A DNA stretch of 64,000 bases, from positions 81,476 to 145,475 of the forward strand of contig NZ_BMOL01000011.1 of NCBI RefSeq assembly GCF_014647055.1, written 5' to 3'. This stretch comes from Deinococcus aerolatus (GTDB taxonomy: Bacteria > Deinococcota > Deinococci > Deinococcales > Deinococcaceae). Of this stretch, positions 62,919 through 64,000 are shown piece by piece (positions within the stretch are counted from its first letter, which is position 1; every line of letters starts with the position of its first letter). The notes beneath the pieces were generated by a model that did not search any database, was not told where the DNA came from, and saw nothing but the letters and a program-made list of their open reading frames with translations. The translations under genes were made by a program, and so were the position numbers.

Positions 62919-63086
62919 CTAGACCTTTTTCTCCTTGAAGACCACATGCTTTTTCGCCATGGGATCATACTTGCGCAGTTCCAGCTTGGCCTGCGTGTTT
63001 CGGCGGTTCTTGGTGGTGGTGTAGTAGAAGCCCGTGCCAGCGGTGCTTTCCATCTTCACGATAATGCGGGGTCCGTCTTTCGCCAT
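62919..63086 (-). CDS. rpmG: 50S ribosomal protein L33 (cysteine-free form)
   Basis: 55 residues from ATG 63084-63086, after [28 protein letters not shown] and LELRKYDP are the L33 core. None of the four zinc-binding cysteines is present, as in the known cysteine-free class. It is the first gene of rpmG-secE-nusG. Confidence 0.96.
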   Translation of the reverse strand: MAKDGPRIIVKMESTAGTGFYYTTTKNRRNTQAKLELRKYDPMAKKHVVFKEKKV

Positions 63087-63183
63087 GTTGGTCGCTCCTT
63101 TCGCAGCCTCCTGTCTCAGGGGAGAACTGCTCCCAGCGCCTGCCGCCGGTCACCTTGACCTGACAGGATCATTCGCTGGTAAA

Positions 63184-63203
63184 AGCCCGCCGGGGTGGCG
63201 GGC
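63184..63203 (-). terminator. Terminator-like hairpin in the rpmG leader
   Basis: 7-bp stem GCCCGCC/GGCGGGC with a 5-base loop, then TTTT on the minus strand. It lies between the rpmG promoter and gene, starting within about 5 bases of the expected transcription start. Confidence 0.6.
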
Positions 63204-63213
63204 AACACACACG

Positions 63214-63242
63214 AGTATAAACCGTCGCGGGCAGGCTGTCCA
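63214..63242 (-). promoter_or_regulatory. Promoter of rpmG-secE-nusG
   Basis: Minus strand -35 TGGACA (63237-63242), 17-base spacer, -10 TATACT (63214-63219). The leader to rpmG would be about 120 bases and includes a terminator-like hairpin. Confidence 0.8.
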
Positions 63243-63254
63243 CCGCGGCTGCGG

Positions 63255-63818
63255 TCAGGAAAGCTGAGCTTCGGGGGCCGGCGGCAGTCCGGTGGGAAAA
63301 CCGTCGATGCTCCGGGCATTCTTGCGCTGGCGGTAGCCCTCCAGTTGCCCAGCTGTCAGCCTGCGGTGAACCTCGTTCAGGTTCTCGCGTCCCTCCCGGA
63401 AGTCCATCAGCGGCACCGCCATCCCGCAGGAGGTCTGCACCAGATCGACGTCCATCAGGTAGATCTGACGGGCGGCAGGCAGGGGCGGAAAGTGCCGGAA
63501 CAGAACGGCCCACTCCGCGTCTCCAGACTGAACCATGCGGGCCGTGCCGTACAGCCGCAGGATCAGCGGCGCACCCTCGAAGGCGCAGAACATCAGGGTC
63601 ATGCGCGGAAGCTTGAGCAGGTGCGCGGCGGTCTCGTTGCCGCTGCCGGTCACGTTCAGCCACATCACGCGGTTGGGTCCCAGCACCCGCAGGCTGTCCA
63701 TGCCCTTGGGCGAGACATTGACCCGGCCGTCCGGCGCCGCTGTGCCGACGAAAAACACCGGCTGCTTTTCGATGAACACCTGGTGGTCCGGGCCGATGGC
63801 TGGAAACTGTTTGGCCAT
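63255..63818 (-). CDS. Pyridoxamine 5'-phosphate oxidase-fold flavoprotein
   Basis: 187 residues of the PNPOx-like split-barrel family. VFFVGTAAPDGRVNVSPKGMDSLRVL is the flavin-binding strand pair, with SGNETAAHLL and LRLYGTARMV following. Relatives are flavin- or F420-dependent oxidoreductases; this is not the vitamin B6 enzyme itself. -10 box TAGCCT (rc at 63825-63830) lies 6 bases before the ATG. It sits between tuf and rpmG, with terminators or promoters on both sides, so it is an independent unit. Confidence 0.9.
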   Translation of the reverse strand: MAKQFPAIGPDHQVFIEKQPVFFVGTAAPDGRVNVSPKGMDSLRVLGPNRVMWLNVTGSGNETAAHLLKLPRMTLMFCAFEGAPLILRLYGTARMVQSGDAEWAVLFRHFPPLPAARQIYLMDVDLVQTSCGMAVPLMDFREGRENLNEVHRRLTAGQLEGYRQRKNARSIDGFPTGLPPAPEAQLS

Positions 63819-63845
63819 GCCCTCAGGCTAACGCAGCACCGCACC

Positions 63846-63876
63846 AAAAAAAGGGGAGGCCCGGAAGCCTCCCCCT
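63846..63876 (-). terminator. Intrinsic terminator of tuf
   Basis: 8-bp stem GGGGAGGC (63853-63860) with GCCTCCCC (63867-63874), followed by TTTTTTT on the minus strand. Confidence 0.88.
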
Positions 63877-63893
63877 CTCAGCAAGTTGAAACC

Positions 63894-64000
<107 letters not shown>

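Noticed and set aside
62919..63086. L33 lacking zinc-binding cysteines as a sign of a damaged gene
   Set aside because: Cysteine-free L33 is a normal class, and the rest of the protein is intact.

Overview
The window is about 64 kb of high-GC bacterial chromosome, almost certainly from Deinococcus. The ribosomal/elongation block tuf, rpmG, secE, nusG, rplK, rplA, rplJ, rplL has deinococcal-type proteins. A TANNNT -10 box lies 5-8 bases before the start codon of at least 25 genes, the leaderless-mRNA layout described for Deinococcus. Little of the window is mobile or accessory; most is housekeeping and regulation.

1-4.4 kb: tRNA nucleotidyltransferase (partial), an HtrA-like lipoprotein protease, a GrpB/nucleotidyltransferase fusion and Hsp33. 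4.7-10.3 kb: a solitary peptide-binding lipoprotein and an overlapping two-component pair with a multi-GAF kinase. 10.3-17 kb: a nitroreductase and a group of envelope-sugar genes (a NodB-like protein that has lost its catalytic motif, a GT4 and a GT2 glycosyltransferase, an MFS carrier, an intact NodB deacetylase), then a Nudix-fold regulator. 17-23.5 kb: glycogen debranching enzyme, IF-3 with a long disordered tail, a CPDC glutaredoxin, a serine hydrolase, a DUF488 protein and an isolated AT-rich membrane-protein gene flanked by a 10-base direct repeat.

23.6-33 kb: dnaE, a GNAT acetyltransferase, a TRAP transporter for a small organic acid whose Tat-exported binding protein converges on its two membrane subunits, a DoxX protein, a small charged protein and dcd. 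33-38.7 kb: tRNA-Gln, a secreted DUF4384-like protein, an exopolysaccharide pair (Wzy/WaaL-like, then WecG/TagA) preceded by a coupled 39-codon ORF, a DUF6979-like gene broken by a stop codon, and a Na+/H+ antiporter. 38.7-49.9 kb: oxidoreductase, thiamine pyrophosphokinase, a CsgG-like secreted protein, a two-gene ABC importer with no binding protein, a double-ferredoxin protein, thiolase with an ankyrin protein, a disordered protein, a Rieske protein, an SDR and two small genes.

49.9-59.6 kb: acetyl-CoA synthetase, tRNA-Pro with two tandem terminators, a DUF2089 regulator, a PBP4-type carboxypeptidase, a hotdog thioesterase, a GGDEF-EAL protein with a ruined EAL active site, a TPR-like membrane protein, a DUF2239 protein and a decayed repeat-protein gene. 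59.6-64 kb: the ribosomal block, with a PNPOx-fold gene between tuf and rpmG. I see no CRISPR array, prophage, insertion sequence or intein. The best leads are the AT-rich insertion, the 11-16 kb envelope-sugar group, the broken genes and the promoter grammar.
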